DNA of 64,000 nucleotides, from the NCBI GenBank assembly GCA_016717265.1, contig JADKFX010000001.1, positions 3,670,501 to 3,734,500 of the forward strand, given 5' to 3'. The notes beneath the pieces are model-generated. The model worked only from the letters and a program-made list of their open reading frames with translations, had not been told where the DNA came from and searched no databases. Both the position numbers and the translations under genes were made by a program. Below, piece after piece: positions 1-9,633 of the stretch (position 1 is its first letter; each line of letters starts with the position of its first letter). The stretch is from Saprospiraceae bacterium. Lineage in GTDB: Bacteria > Bacteroidota > Bacteroidia > Chitinophagales > Saprospiraceae.

Positions 1-3000
1 CTTGATTGTCTGTATAGGCCTGATTGGTTCCAATTGGATTAGATCTTTCTAAAACCATGGTAACATCTTGCATGTTCCGGTAATCTGTTGTCGTAATCTT
101 TCCACCTACACTCAAATTGGTATTTCCGCATACTTTATTTGGATCTTGTAAATCTAAAATTACTTCGCAATAATCGGTATTACCAGCTTGATCTTTTACA
201 TATACCCGCAAAGTATTTTTACCAATATTCGAACAATCCAATGTTAAGGATGGTACTAATATATTATTCACAAGAAAATAATATTTCAAACTATCCTTTG
301 GAGTACAATTGTCTTCAGAATTCAGGTTAAAGTCTTTTGCCCAGATGTCTATGCTCTTTGTTGATGGCATTACTGTTGTAACAATATTTCCAATACAGTA
401 TGGCGTTGGAAGTTTACCATCGATAACGTTTATTAAAAATATACACCAACTTTCATTGCCACAAGCATCTTTCACTCTGAATGTAATCTTGTGGGTTCCG
501 ATTGGATAATAATTGGATGCATCTGCTCCCGGACCTGAATGTAAATACTCAATTCCCGGTGACTTGCCGTCATTATATAAATCCACTTCATGGTACCATA
601 CTAAATCTATTGAATCGGTACAATCATCCGTTGCCTTTGCTTTTAATTCTACCTGACCTCCGCATCCTGGTCCAAACACTGCTACCGTCCGATCTTTGCA
701 GGATGTCGTGAAGGTAGGTGCGATTATATTATTTACTTTGATCACTTGTACCCAACTCCAATAACCTTTTGTCTGTGGGTTATTTGGTTGGTAAATACAC
801 CAGTCAATTACTGTCCATTTTCTCAATACTTTTACACATGCATCTGGTTCCAATGTAAATACTTGATCCACATAATTGATCATCATTGTATTACATTTAT
901 CCGCCCCATATACTTTTGGTCTTCCTAAATTATCTGCATTAAAATCTGGTTTAGTAGTACATATACTATTACTAAATGTATCTCTTGGCCACACGACCGT
1001 TACATTATCCGGATTATAATCAAACACTGTAATAATTTGGCTACATCTTGATTTAAGACCTCTCGGATCTGTTGCTTCCCAGGTTCTTGTGATGGTTCCT
1101 TTTCCACACGGCAATGCATAAACTGGTGGCAATTCAATGACTGTTACTCCACATCCGTCATAAGCATATCCATCAATAGCTGTTCCGCTAAATTTTACTT
1201 TCGGGTCTTTGATAACAATAGCCTTTTGATTATTAATATCTGTTACAACGGTTCCAAATACACTTAGATCTGGATAATCATATTCACAACTAATCGTTAT
1301 ATGTGGTGGACAAAAAATAACGGGTGCAATTTTATCCTGAACTTCAACTTCTACCATACAGGTATTACTATTTCCAGCTTTATCCCAGACTCGCATCGAT
1401 ACCATAATTGTCTTTCCGATATCTTCACAACAAAAGTATACATAAGGACCCCATTCTATTCCTCTTACAGAATCACATGGATATCCATTATCCATTCGCT
1501 TTACTTCAAAATAATCTAATCCACAATTATCATGGGAGCCATCATCAAATGTCAATGCTTCTATTTTTGCTGTTCCATCTATCGTTAAGGATACTGTTGT
1601 CTTTTGATCACAAACTGCGATCGGTGGTACAAAATCTCTTACAGTAACTTCTGTAAAAGATTCTGATGTATTCCCGCATTGGTCTGTGACATGAAATATC
1701 ACCAAGTTTAATCCAAGGGCTAAACCAGTCACTGAATAATATCCATTTGGCAATCGTTTTACATTATTTTTATTGGTACCATCAAATGTGAGTACTCCAT
1801 TTTTTCCATTTATTTTATATTCTACTACGATGCTTACACTATCTGAACATTCCCAACTTATTTGAGGAGGTGGGATTATTACAGTGCCTGTACAACTCCA
1901 CACATCCGTGCTTACGGTTATGTCAGGTACACGTTCTAACTTAGGACCTTTTTCATCTAATACTTTTACGATTTGATAATGTTTATATACATTATCAGGT
2001 GATCTTTTACACCAATCCAATACCGTCCACGTCCGTAATACTTTAAATGTTTTTGGACAAATCGGTATCAATTGATCTTCATAACTCACCGCCATCTTAC
2101 ATAAAAACCAATCTGGATACAGCGGATAGCCTCCTGCCATTGGCACTCCTGATATGGATGGTGGTGGGATCGTATCCCAATCTTCACATGAAAACATAGT
2201 ATCTAGTGGCCATACGATATCAGAAAAATTAATCTTCTTGTAACAGATTATTTTCATGCAGGTATCGCTGCGATTTCCGTATTGATCCTGATATGTATAG
2301 GTAATTTTACGTCGTGCTATGCAAAAAGAATCACAAGGATACTTTGTCGTCTCATCTGCTATAATAATTGTTTTTACGATACCTCCACAATTGTCAAGTA
2401 CTTTTGGTGGTGTCCAGTTATAGCCTGAATTATTACAAAATACTGTATCCGGATTTTCACATTCTATTTTTGGTCCTAATTTATCTTCAACGATTAAAGT
2501 TCCCCAACATCTATTTTTTGTACAAGTATCTACTAATTCATAGGTAATCGTCTGGCCAATATATGGGCCACATATTCTTGGTGAACTTGGTATTATATTG
2601 CCAAATTTATCTTTTAATACTACCTTCAAACAATTTAATGGATAATTGCCTTCCACCACCATTGCAGGGGTGATAATCGCACAACAATTTGAATCTAAGG
2701 ATACATTGATGTGATTGTCACAGGATAAGGATGGTGCTGGGCATTTATCAAAGCAAAAATTATCAACGTAAATATTTTCAACAGGATTTGAACCACCTGC
2801 AAAATCTACAGGGATATAAACTCCATCTACGTTTTGAATCAAGTTGTCCCATTGTGCTGCAGTTGGACCTACCCAGGTACCTAATGCATTGGAAGGTAGG
2901 TTCCCTCCACTTGATTTTTCAATTGGCAAACAAACTCGAACCCAAGAATTTCCAATTCCAACATTAACTTTAAAACTAGCAGAAATTGCTGCTAAGTTTG

Positions 3001-3406
3001 GATTTAGATTTCCTACAGGTCCATTTTGAAATATTGTAATAGGAAAAAAACCTAAACCTGGATTATTAGGTCCTCCATCATATCTGATATCAAAACAAAA
3101 TTGGCAACCTCCAAATTTTGCATACCAATCCAAATCATAATCTGTAATGTTACTAAAATAAGACCCTCCCGAAGCGTCACTGGCTCTTAGCACAGGACTT
3201 AAGGTGATAGGGTCTGTCTGAAAATACAAATCAGATAAAACGGAATGCCAATTTCCAGCCTGACTAACGGGTCCGATTGGCGAATGGTTGTTAAAATCTT
3301 CAATACAAGTATTTACCTGAGAAAAGGAAAGTTGCGTTGAAAATAATGTAAGAATCAGTAATACATTAAATTTTAAATTTGTAAAGCAATGCAGTTTCAT
3401 AAGCAT
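1..3406 (-). CDS. Giant HYR-repeat surface protein, N-terminal part (cut by window edge)
   Basis: The minus strand holds one uninterrupted frame of 1135 codons from ATG 3406 (an ATG at 3400 is equally possible) to the window edge, with no stop. The first ~28 residues form a signal peptide ending LFSTQLSFSQ. Residues ~30-220 look like a lectin/jelly-roll-like module ending in a YVDNFCFDKCPAP linker. The rest is a chain of cysteine-rich Ig-like HYR-type repeats with recurring DxCGN and VxDxxxP motifs. A ~400-residue unit occurs twice: DIVWPLDT...RTWTVLDWC near 2230-2010 and VVWPRDT...RKWTVIDWC near 1000-800. The last visible residues (NLSVGGKITTTDYRNMQDVT) look like the start of a carboxypeptidase-regulatory-like module, which in such proteins often precedes dockerin-like and T9SS sorting segments (family knowledge). 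It is likely an exported adhesin or matrix protein; the C-terminus is not visible. Confidence 0.88.
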   Translation of the reverse strand, partial: MLMKLHCFTNLKFNVLLILTLFSTQLSFSQVNTCIEDFNNHSPIGPVSQAGNWHSVLSDLYFQTDPITLSPVLRASDASGGSYFSNITDYDLDWYAKFGGCQFCFDIRYDGGPNNPGLGFFPITIFQNGPVGNLNPNLAAISASFKVNVGIGNSWVRVCLPIEKSSGGNLPSNALGTWVGPTAAQWDNLIQNVDGVYIPVDFAGGSNPVENIYVDNFCFDKCPAPSLSCDNHINVSLDSNCCAIITPAMVVEGNYPLNCLKVVLKDKFGNIIPSSPRICGPYIGQTITYELVDTCTKNRCWGTLIVEDKLGPKIECENPDTVFCNNSGYNWTPPKVLDNCGGIVKTIIIADETTKYPCDSFCIARRKITYTYQDQYGNRSDTCMKIICYKKINFSDIVWPLDTMFSCEDWDTIPPPSISGVPMAGGYPLYPDWFLCKMAVSYEDQLIPICPKTFKVLRTWTVLDWCKRSPDNVYKHYQIVKVLDEKGPKLERVPDITVSTDVWSCTGTVIIPPPQISWECSDSVSIVVEYKINGKNGVLTFDGTNKNNVKRLPNGYYSVTGLALGLNLVIFHVTDQCGNTSESFTEVTVRDFVPPIAVCDQKTTVSLTIDGTAKIEALTFDDGSHDNCGLDYFEVKRMDNGYPCDSVRGIEWGPYVYFCCEDIGKTIMVSMRVWDKAGNSNTCMVEVEVQDKIAPVIFCPPHITISCEYDYPDLSVFGTVVTDINNQKAIVIKDPKVKFSGTAIDGYAYDGCGVTVIELPPVYALPCGKGTITRTWEATDPRGLKSRCSQIITVFDYNPDNVTVVWPRDTFSNSICTTKPDFNADNLGRPKVYGADKCNTMMINYVDQVFTLEPDACVKVLRKWTVIDWCIYQPNNPQTKGYWSWVQVIKVNNIIAPTFTTSCKDRTVAVFGPGCGGQVELKAKATDDCTDSIDLVWYHEVDLYNDGKSPGIEYLHSGPGADASNYYPIGTHKITFRVKDACGNESWCIFLINVIDGKLPTPYCIGNIVTTVMPSTKSIDIWAKDFNLNSEDNCTPKDSLKYYFLVNNILVPSLTLDCSNIGKNTLRVYVKDQAGNTDYCEVILDLQDPNKVCGNTNLSVGGKITTTDYRNMQDVTMVLERSNPIGTNQAYTDNQ

Positions 3407-3697
3407 AGATTTTGTTGGTTAATCGCAGACTTTTTGGAGTCCGCTTTAATTCAACAAAACATATGCCAATTTTTAATAATATGTAATATATTGCTATATA
3501 GTTGATATTAAATTATATAATTTTGTAATATAATACATTTAGTATTACATTGAAATTTAATATTTTACATATTTAAAAATTATTATTTGTGGCTATCTTG
3601 AATATTTAAATAAATAATACTCAATAAGACTTTGAAAAGGTCTTTTATAAAAATTCTCCATTTTATCTAGAAAAATTGGATGGATGGCCGCTATGAA
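3407..3697. other. Very AT-rich intergenic region
   Basis: About 290 bases, almost entirely A/T between 3480 and 3620, lie between the start of the giant surface-protein gene and the end of the glycosylasparaginase gene; both genes are on the minus strand. The region must contain the promoter of the surface-protein gene, but no exact TAnnTTTG element was found. The nearest is a one-base-longer version (TATGTTTTG on the minus strand) at 3455-3463. No hairpin with a clear U-tract and no small ORF stands out. Confidence 0.5.
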
Positions 3698-4663
3698 TTA
3701 CTTAAAAAAGGACTGCGCTTTTATTAATTGAAAGCCATTTTCTGTAATCACAGATGCTTCAAATCCAGGCCTCAAAGACCAGGCACCAAGTTCCCCCTTT
3801 TTATTGACCGCTATATAGCCAACCTGAAATTCATCCTTCGTTTTTATTGTAAGCAGACGTTTTACGGCGGCTTTACAAGCTTTATTGGGATGCATCCCAT
3901 GGCGCATCATTTCAACAATAGAAAATGCACCGACTTTTTTTATAACCGCCTCTCCTAAACCAGTTGCTGTCGCCGCACCTACTTCGTTGTCGACGTATAA
4001 ACCAGCTCCTATAATTGGAGAATCCCCCACTCTACCATGCATTTTAAAAGCTAAACCGCTGGTAGTGCAGGCTCCGGATAAATTACCTGCATTGTCTAAG
4101 CCCAGGATTCCAATAGTATCATGACGTTCGACATTAATTTTTGGTTCATACTTTGATTCAATAAGCCATTTTTTATACTCAGTCTTTGCATGCTCTGTTA
4201 ACAAATTCTCTTGTTTGAAGCCATGCTCCAATGCAAATTTTTTAGCTCCAGCTCCTGCAAGTATAACATGTGGAGTCTTTTCCATCACTAATCGTGCAAC
4301 AGAAATAGCATGCATAATTTCTTCCAGGAACACCACTGAACCAGCATTTCCGTTTTCATCCATAATACAAGCATCCAGCGTTACTTTACCTTCGCGATCT
4401 GGAAAGCCTCCATAACCAACGGATGTATCTAATGGATCTGCTTCCGGAACCCGCGCACCAGCCTCCACTGCATTTAATGCTGATCCACCCTGCTTTAAAA
4501 CCTCCCAAGCTGCTTCAACTGCTTTTATATTTTTCCAGGTTGCAATGATTAAAGGTTTCTGCACTTTTTGCTCCTCTCGAAAAAAATCAAGAATATCATC
4601 TGCCAAACTCATGGTTCCGAATCCTACTATAGCGGAACTTAAAAAAGTACGCCTCTTCTGCAT
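3698..4663 (-). CDS. Glycosylasparaginase (N4-(beta-GlcNAc)-L-asparaginase), Tat-exported
   Basis: 321 residues of the Ntn-hydrolase asparaginase-2 family. The precursor self-cleaves before a threonine that becomes the nucleophile; here this is Thr183 in RHDTIGILGLD. The downstream KMHGRVGDSPIIGAGLYVD and ATATGLGEA blocks match glycosylasparaginases rather than plain isoaspartyl peptidases. The N-terminus (KRRTFLSSAIVGFG) is a Tat-type signal, consistent with a periplasmic enzyme like the one known from Elizabethkingia. The enzyme splits the GlcNAc-Asn bond left after glycoprotein trimming. It starts 4 bases after the TAG stop of the GH92 gene upstream, so the two are almost certainly co-transcribed, which supports a joint role in N-glycan breakdown. 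Confidence 0.92.
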   Translation of the reverse strand: MQKRRTFLSSAIVGFGTMSLADDILDFFREEQKVQKPLIIATWKNIKAVEAAWEVLKQGGSALNAVEAGARVPEADPLDTSVGYGGFPDREGKVTLDACIMDENGNAGSVVFLEEIMHAISVARLVMEKTPHVILAGAGAKKFALEHGFKQENLLTEHAKTEYKKWLIESKYEPKINVERHDTIGILGLDNAGNLSGACTTSGLAFKMHGRVGDSPIIGAGLYVDNEVGAATATGLGEAVIKKVGAFSIVEMMRHGMHPNKACKAAVKRLLTIKTKDEFQVGYIAVNKKGELGAWSLRPGFEASVITENGFQLIKAQSFFK

Positions 4664-4667
4664 AATT

Positions 4668-7666
4668 CTATTTTATGATGATTTCATCAGCAAACAACCA
4701 AGTTGCACCCCCAGCACCAGGATGCCAATCTGGTAATAAACCTGAATTTTTAGCAATAATTTGTATAAACCTACAACGAAAATTTTGTTCTGTCTTAAAT
4801 TCATAGAGAATTGCACCTTCCGTTTTTTGAGCAATTGTATTTTTTATTAAATCAATCCGTTCAAAATGCTTTCCGTCTTCTGATATTTTAAATTCAACTT
4901 GTGACGGCATCATAATCCAAGGACTTTGATCTTGTAGAAATCGGATTCCAAGATGACTCCATGTTCTTTCTTCCGAAAATTCTAATTGTAGTTTTAAATC
5001 TTTTCCCTGATATCCTTGCCATATTCCATCCCGGAAATCCATACTTCCCGTTAATCCATCGATCAATGCTTCTTTACCACTAGCCGCATATTGATTTGCA
5101 TATTCAGTCCATAAATTCATTTGAATTCCCTGTGGTTTTCTAATAAAATCTGAATATAACCAAGCTGTCTTTATATATTTATCCCGAATTCGAAAGTAAA
5201 GTCTGGTTTCATCTTTAATATTTAAAGGCTGGTCGTATAAATAATGAGTACTCGTATTGGTATCATAACAATACTCCATCGGCATATTTAATACGTTTGC
5301 CAATCTTACCATGGTACTATCCTTAAATACACGTTGACCTGATTTAAGGTAAGGTTGAATTAAATACTTTGATCGTAAATCTTGATTGACAAATTGCCCA
5401 GTTGTAAAGGAGGTAGGTCCCAATTTAAATTCAATTTGATCACCAAATTGAATTTTGAAATTAGAATTTACTTCATTCCCATTAATAGAAAAGTGCTGCA
5501 CATACTCATTATGATTTGATTTAATGGTCCTTAATTCAACTGGCTTTCTATTTGGAACTTTAATAATTACATTCTCAAAACTCGGAATTCCTATAGCATA
5601 GCTTGCATCAAAAGAATTCACTGGATAAAATCCTAAGGCACTAAAAACATACCAGGACGACATTTGTCCACAGTCTTCATTTCCAATTAATCCATCTGGA
5701 GATAGCTTATAAAACTCGGTTTTAATTTTTCTAACAAGTTCTTGCGTTTTTTGCGGGACTCCGGCACCATTATACAAATAAGCCAAATGATGACTGGGTT
5801 CATTTCCGTGTGCGTATTGACCAATTAATCCTGTAATATCTGGTTGGACTCTTCCGGTCATTTCAGAAGAATTAAAAAACAAATCATCAAGCCGCATTTT
5901 TAATTCTGTCTGTTTATCCTTTCCTTTGGATGATAACATAAACATTTCCTTCATTCCTTCAATATCGTGATGTGCACCAAAAACATATTGATATGAATTT
6001 GCTTCTGTATAATGATGATTTACCTCCAATGGATCAAACGGTTGAATGAATTGGTTATTCCATCTTGCTTGATAAAAACCAGATTCAGGATTATATAAAT
6101 TTTTATATGACTCCGGACTAAAATTTTCCAAGCCTTTACATTGAATGGAAGCAGCCGCGGCAAAATCCAAACTATTCTCTATTGTTTTTGAAACAGATTC
6201 TGATTCTTCGTTGGATGCAATAAACCCTTTTTGCATAAATTTCATTCCAGTATTTATTCCTTTAAGAATGGTATTTTGAATTGCTTCTTTTGCTAACAAG
6301 GTATCAAAATCAAAAACTTTATGATGAAAAGCATTTGCAATTACGGGTATTGAATGATTTCCAATCATACACCAGGTTTCATTACCAGCAAGTTCCCACA
6401 CTGGTAAATGTCCACATTCCTGATATTGCCTTAAAAACGTTCGAATAAATTTTGAATTAAAGTCCGGATAAATCCATTGGTATAATGGATGTGTAGAACG
6501 ATATGTATCCCATAATGAAAAAACAGTATAATGGTCATCAGCTATCGTGGAATGAATTTTAAAATCCATTCCGAGATATCGACCATCTACATCCTGAAAT
6601 AGACTAGGATGAATCATCGTATGGTAAAGGGCTGAATAAAAAATTGTTTTTTCAACAATCGCTGTATCTTGAATTTCAATTCGACCTAACATGGCAATCC
6701 AAGCTTCCTGTGTCTTTTGTAATTGCAGTTTGAAGTCAAATTTATTAAACTCAGAAGCTAAATTTTCAGAAGCACCTCTGGCATCTACTGCAGAAATTCC
6801 AACCTGCGTGTACAACTCTCTGGAGCCATTATTTTCAAAAAACAAAATAAGCTTTAAGGAATCCTCACTAAATTTAAAGTTGATAATTTTTTTATTGAAT
6901 ATTGCTTTAAAATATAGTTTCTGATTTCGCGCCCAGGCAGTTGAATTTCTAAAGCCCTCTATTGCATAATCTGAAATATTTGTAAAATCCGCAAGAATCA
7001 ATGGATCTCTATGTTTCAAATCGATCATTATCCATTGACCCGAAGACTCACCAAATATATAGTGGTGCAATCCTGTTCGTTTTCCAACTGTTAATTGTAC
7101 CTGTATTTTGTATTTTTCCAAATACACTTCATAAAATCCAGGATTTGCTTTTTCTGATGCCTTTTTAAATGCAGACCGATATCCAGCCTTTCCATCAAAA
7201 CCATTATTAAAATAGGAATCGCCTATTCCTGGCATAAATAATACATCACAATAATCCGGAACACCCGTACCTGAAAGGTGGGTATGACTAAAACCATAAA
7301 TATAAGAATCACTATCATGATACCCAGAACACCCATCCCAACCTTCTAATCTTGTGTCCGGACTTAATTGCATCATACCAAATGGATATGCTGCACCTGG
7401 GAATGTATGACCATGGCCACCTAGGTCCCAATGAATGGGTTTACAAAATCAAGTAACGATAGACTGCTTTTAGGAGATTTGATTTCAGGAATCGAAGATT
7501 GAGCACTCCATGGTAAAAAATAAGAAGCTGAATTCTTAAATTCACATTTTAAAGTATCAGATTGCCTGGGTTTAAATGCTCCAAGGGGAATTGTCAGCAG
7601 AAGTGCATAATAATACAATCTATAATTCAAAGAAGAAATATATCCCTTTCTGTTTAAAATTTTCAT
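4668..7666 (-). pseudogene. GH92 alpha-mannosidase, split by a frameshift
   Basis: Two overlapping-in-meaning frames make one GH92 enzyme. The first (ATG 7666, signal peptide, to TAG 7421) ends in LLDFVNPFIGT. The second continues with GGHGHTFPGAAYPFG and MMQLSPDTRLEGWDGCSGYH, but one base out of frame (-1). The break is at 7419-7426 in the palindrome ACCTAGGT. A single -1 correction restores ~999 residues. Family motifs are intact: GNEPSHHLAYLYNGAG and GNEDCGQMSSWYVFSALGFY (catalytic acid and base regions). The C-terminal ~190 residues form an F5/8-type C (discoidin) module ending PGAGGATWLFADEI. The enzyme would release mannose from high-mannose N-glycans. It may be a true pseudogene, a recoded gene or an assembly indel; the rest of the frame shows no decay, which favours an error or a recent mutation. 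Confidence 0.85.
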
Positions 7667-7692
7667 AATTGAATCTCGGTCCATATATTCAT

Positions 7693-7700
7693 CAAATATA
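7693..7700 (-). promoter_or_regulatory. -7 element TATATTTG for the GH92 operon
   Basis: Reads TATATTTG on the minus strand, an exact match to the Bacteroidetes TAnnTTTG -7 consensus, 26 bases upstream of ATG 7666. No clear -33 TTTG at the usual ~19-base spacing. Confidence 0.5.
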
Positions 7701-7808
7701 TAAATTTAACGAAAACTTGCTGAATAGAATTTTGAAGTTTCAAATTCATCTCATAAACTATTTTAACGCTATAAGGGTTCTTCAATAGGCCCGGTAATAT
7801 CAATTTGC

Positions 7809-7816
7809 TAAATTTG
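7809..7816 (+). promoter_or_regulatory. -7 element TAAATTTG for the acyltransferase gene
   Basis: Exact TAnnTTTG match ending only 8 bases before ATG 7825. If used, the mRNA would have an almost absent leader. No -33 TTTG was found at ~19 bases. Confidence 0.45.
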
Positions 7817-7824
7817 CAGACTGC

Positions 7825-8700
7825 ATGGAAAAACTAAATTATTATCTGATTCGAACACTTATCTGCATTTTTAAAATTTTACCTTTTTCGCTACTGTATA
7901 TTTTATCAGATTTATTAAGATATATACTACAATATCTTATTCGATATCGAAGGAATGTAATCTTGGACAACCTCCTAAATTGTTTTCCGGAAAAATCACC
8001 AATAGAAATAGATGAAATTCTAAAAGATAGCTATCGCAATTTGGCAGATATTGTGCTGGAGGGAATTAAGGGCTTAAGTATGCGTGAACAAGAATTATCT
8101 GAACGATATGCATTTCGAAATAAGCAACTGGTACTTAACTTTCTAAATCAAAATCAAAGTGTTATTGCTGTTAATGCACATTATAGTAATTGGGAATGGG
8201 CTGTGCTTGGATATGGTTATCAATTTCCGAATAAAAGTATTGGCATTTATAAAACTATTGAAAATCAGTATTTAAATCAGTATATCAATGTTTTGCGAGG
8301 TAATTCTTCAATTCAATTATTTTCTACCCGTGAAACCAGATTCGTTGCCGAAGAAATTCCAAAAGGAAAAATACTCTTGCTGATGGCAGATCAAAATCCA
8401 TCCAATATAAAAGATGCAATTTGGGTTCAATTTTTTAACAGAGATACTGCATGTTTGCATGGTGTTGAAAAATATGCATTGCAATACCATTTACCAATAA
8501 TCTTTGCATCTATAAGCCGAATTAAAAGAGGGTATTATGAAATCGCATTTGAAATGCTTGTGGAAAGCCCAACAACGCTACCCATTGGGACGATTACACA
8601 GTTATATATGGCTCGCTGTGAACAAAACATTCGCGAAAAACCTGGAAACTGGTTGTGGTCTCACCGAAGGTGGAAACATAAAAGAACGCATCTAAATTGA
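7825..8700 (+). CDS. LpxL/HtrB-family lipid A (Kdo2-lipid) acyltransferase
   Basis: 291 residues, close to the usual length of the lysophospholipid/lipid A late acyltransferase family. One hydrophobic N-terminal segment (~8-38) anchors it in the inner membrane. The catalytic HX4E dyad is His119-Glu124 in NAHYSNWEWA, where enterobacterial enzymes have HX4D/E. Further blocks fit the family: LLLMADQNPSN and a C-terminal PGNWLWSHRRWKHK, the usual end of these proteins. It would transfer a secondary acyl chain onto the lipid A precursor at the cytoplasmic face of the inner membrane. It is divergent from the GH92 operon and its acyl donor preference cannot be read from sequence. Confidence 0.88.
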   Translation: MEKLNYYLIRTLICIFKILPFSLLYILSDLLRYILQYLIRYRRNVILDNLLNCFPEKSPIEIDEILKDSYRNLADIVLEGIKGLSMREQELSERYAFRNKQLVLNFLNQNQSVIAVNAHYSNWEWAVLGYGYQFPNKSIGIYKTIENQYLNQYINVLRGNSSIQLFSTRETRFVAEEIPKGKILLLMADQNPSNIKDAIWVQFFNRDTACLHGVEKYALQYHLPIIFASISRIKRGYYEIAFEMLVESPTTLPIGTITQLYMARCEQNIREKPGNWLWSHRRWKHKRTHLN

Positions 8701-8867
8701 TTTGCAATATTTAAAAAAACACAACAACAAACGAGCGCAATAAATTTAGATAAATGGTTTCAATTTAAATTAAATAAAAATATTGACTAAATCAAGTTTG
8801 CGCTAAGTGGAATCTGAAAATTGATTAAACGGGTCTATTTATGATTTTAGTAAAACCGATTTATCAA

Positions 8868-9473
8868 TTATCTAACTCTAGGCATTTTCCGTTTTCCTCC
8901 TGGGCGGAACATCATTCTTTGATCCATTTGTCCACCCATTTTCATTCGACCTTGTTGTTTCATGATGTCATCTATCATTTTAATCTGGTCTTTAAATAAA
9001 TCGGTAGAAACATTCAATTTTTTCAATTCACGATAGGTATTATTTGCCTGGGTGAGTCTATTTTTTGTCAAATGAATATTGATCATTTGAATAAGAATCA
9101 TAGCGCGTTCATTGTCTGATGGCAATTTCAATTCTTGTGCTTTATGGAACCACAATTCGGCATTGTCCGGTTGATTGCGTTGCATTGCAATGGAACCCTT
9201 TATTAAAAAATAATATGCACGATTTGTAACGTACAACCAATTTGGTTTAAACGTGAGTGCCAATCTTTTTTCGCAAGCATCAAAATCAGATTTCTGCATA
9301 AACATTGCAGCGGATTGAATGGTTCCTAAAAATAGATAACTGGCCAAAAAAACCAAACCAATTAAAAGTATAGGCAAGGCATACCAAAAACTTACGGTAA
9401 ATGCAAGTATTAAACCACCGACTAATAAAACACCAATTAAAGCCAGCTTAAGATATATATTAATAGTAAACAT
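8868..9473 (-). CDS. Membrane-anchored TPR-like protein, function unknown
   Basis: 201 residues from ATG 9473. A longer frame to a TTG at 9500 exists but runs through the predicted -7 element, so it is rejected. Two hydrophobic segments (~8-25 and ~29-50) are followed by a helical region with TPR-like spacing (residues ~65-165: NRAYYFLIKGSIAMQRNQPD, ANNTYRELKKL) and a basic, Met/Gly/Arg-rich tail (MKMGGQMDQRMMFRPGG). This resembles small Bacteroidota proteins with a two-TM anchor and a cytoplasmic helical-repeat domain. No enzymatic motif is visible. It is monocistronic and convergent with the acyltransferase gene. Confidence 0.7.
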   Translation of the reverse strand: MFTINIYLKLALIGVLLVGGLILAFTVSFWYALPILLIGLVFLASYLFLGTIQSAAMFMQKSDFDACEKRLALTFKPNWLYVTNRAYYFLIKGSIAMQRNQPDNAELWFHKAQELKLPSDNERAMILIQMINIHLTKNRLTQANNTYRELKKLNVSTDLFKDQIKMIDDIMKQQGRMKMGGQMDQRMMFRPGGKRKMPRVR

Positions 9474-9497
9474 ATGTTGTGAGTCGTTAAAGAAATG

Positions 9498-9505
9498 CAA
9501 AGGTA
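9498..9505 (-). promoter_or_regulatory. -7 element TACCTTTG
   Basis: Exact TAnnTTTG on the minus strand, 24 bases upstream of ATG 9473. It argues that the start of the membrane TPR-like gene is 9473 and not the upstream TTG. Confidence 0.5.
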
Positions 9506-9633
9506 TAACGAAAGCATTAGAAGCTTCATTATGGAAGGCTCATTTTAAATAAATTATAGGATATCTTTACACAATAATTTACTAGTATCAAGGTTTAAGC
9601 AATATTTTAGTACCTAAATTTTTACCCTTTAAC

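Noticed and set aside
139..3029. Series of 60-80 codon plus-strand frames
   Set aside because: They are antisense to one continuous minus-strand frame with a signal peptide and clear repeat domains; their translations are Tyr/His/Ile-rich with no domain.
7421..7666. Stand-alone 80-residue secreted protein upstream of GH92
   Set aside because: Its last residues (DFVNPFIGT) are the conserved GH92 N-terminus, so it is the first part of the split enzyme.
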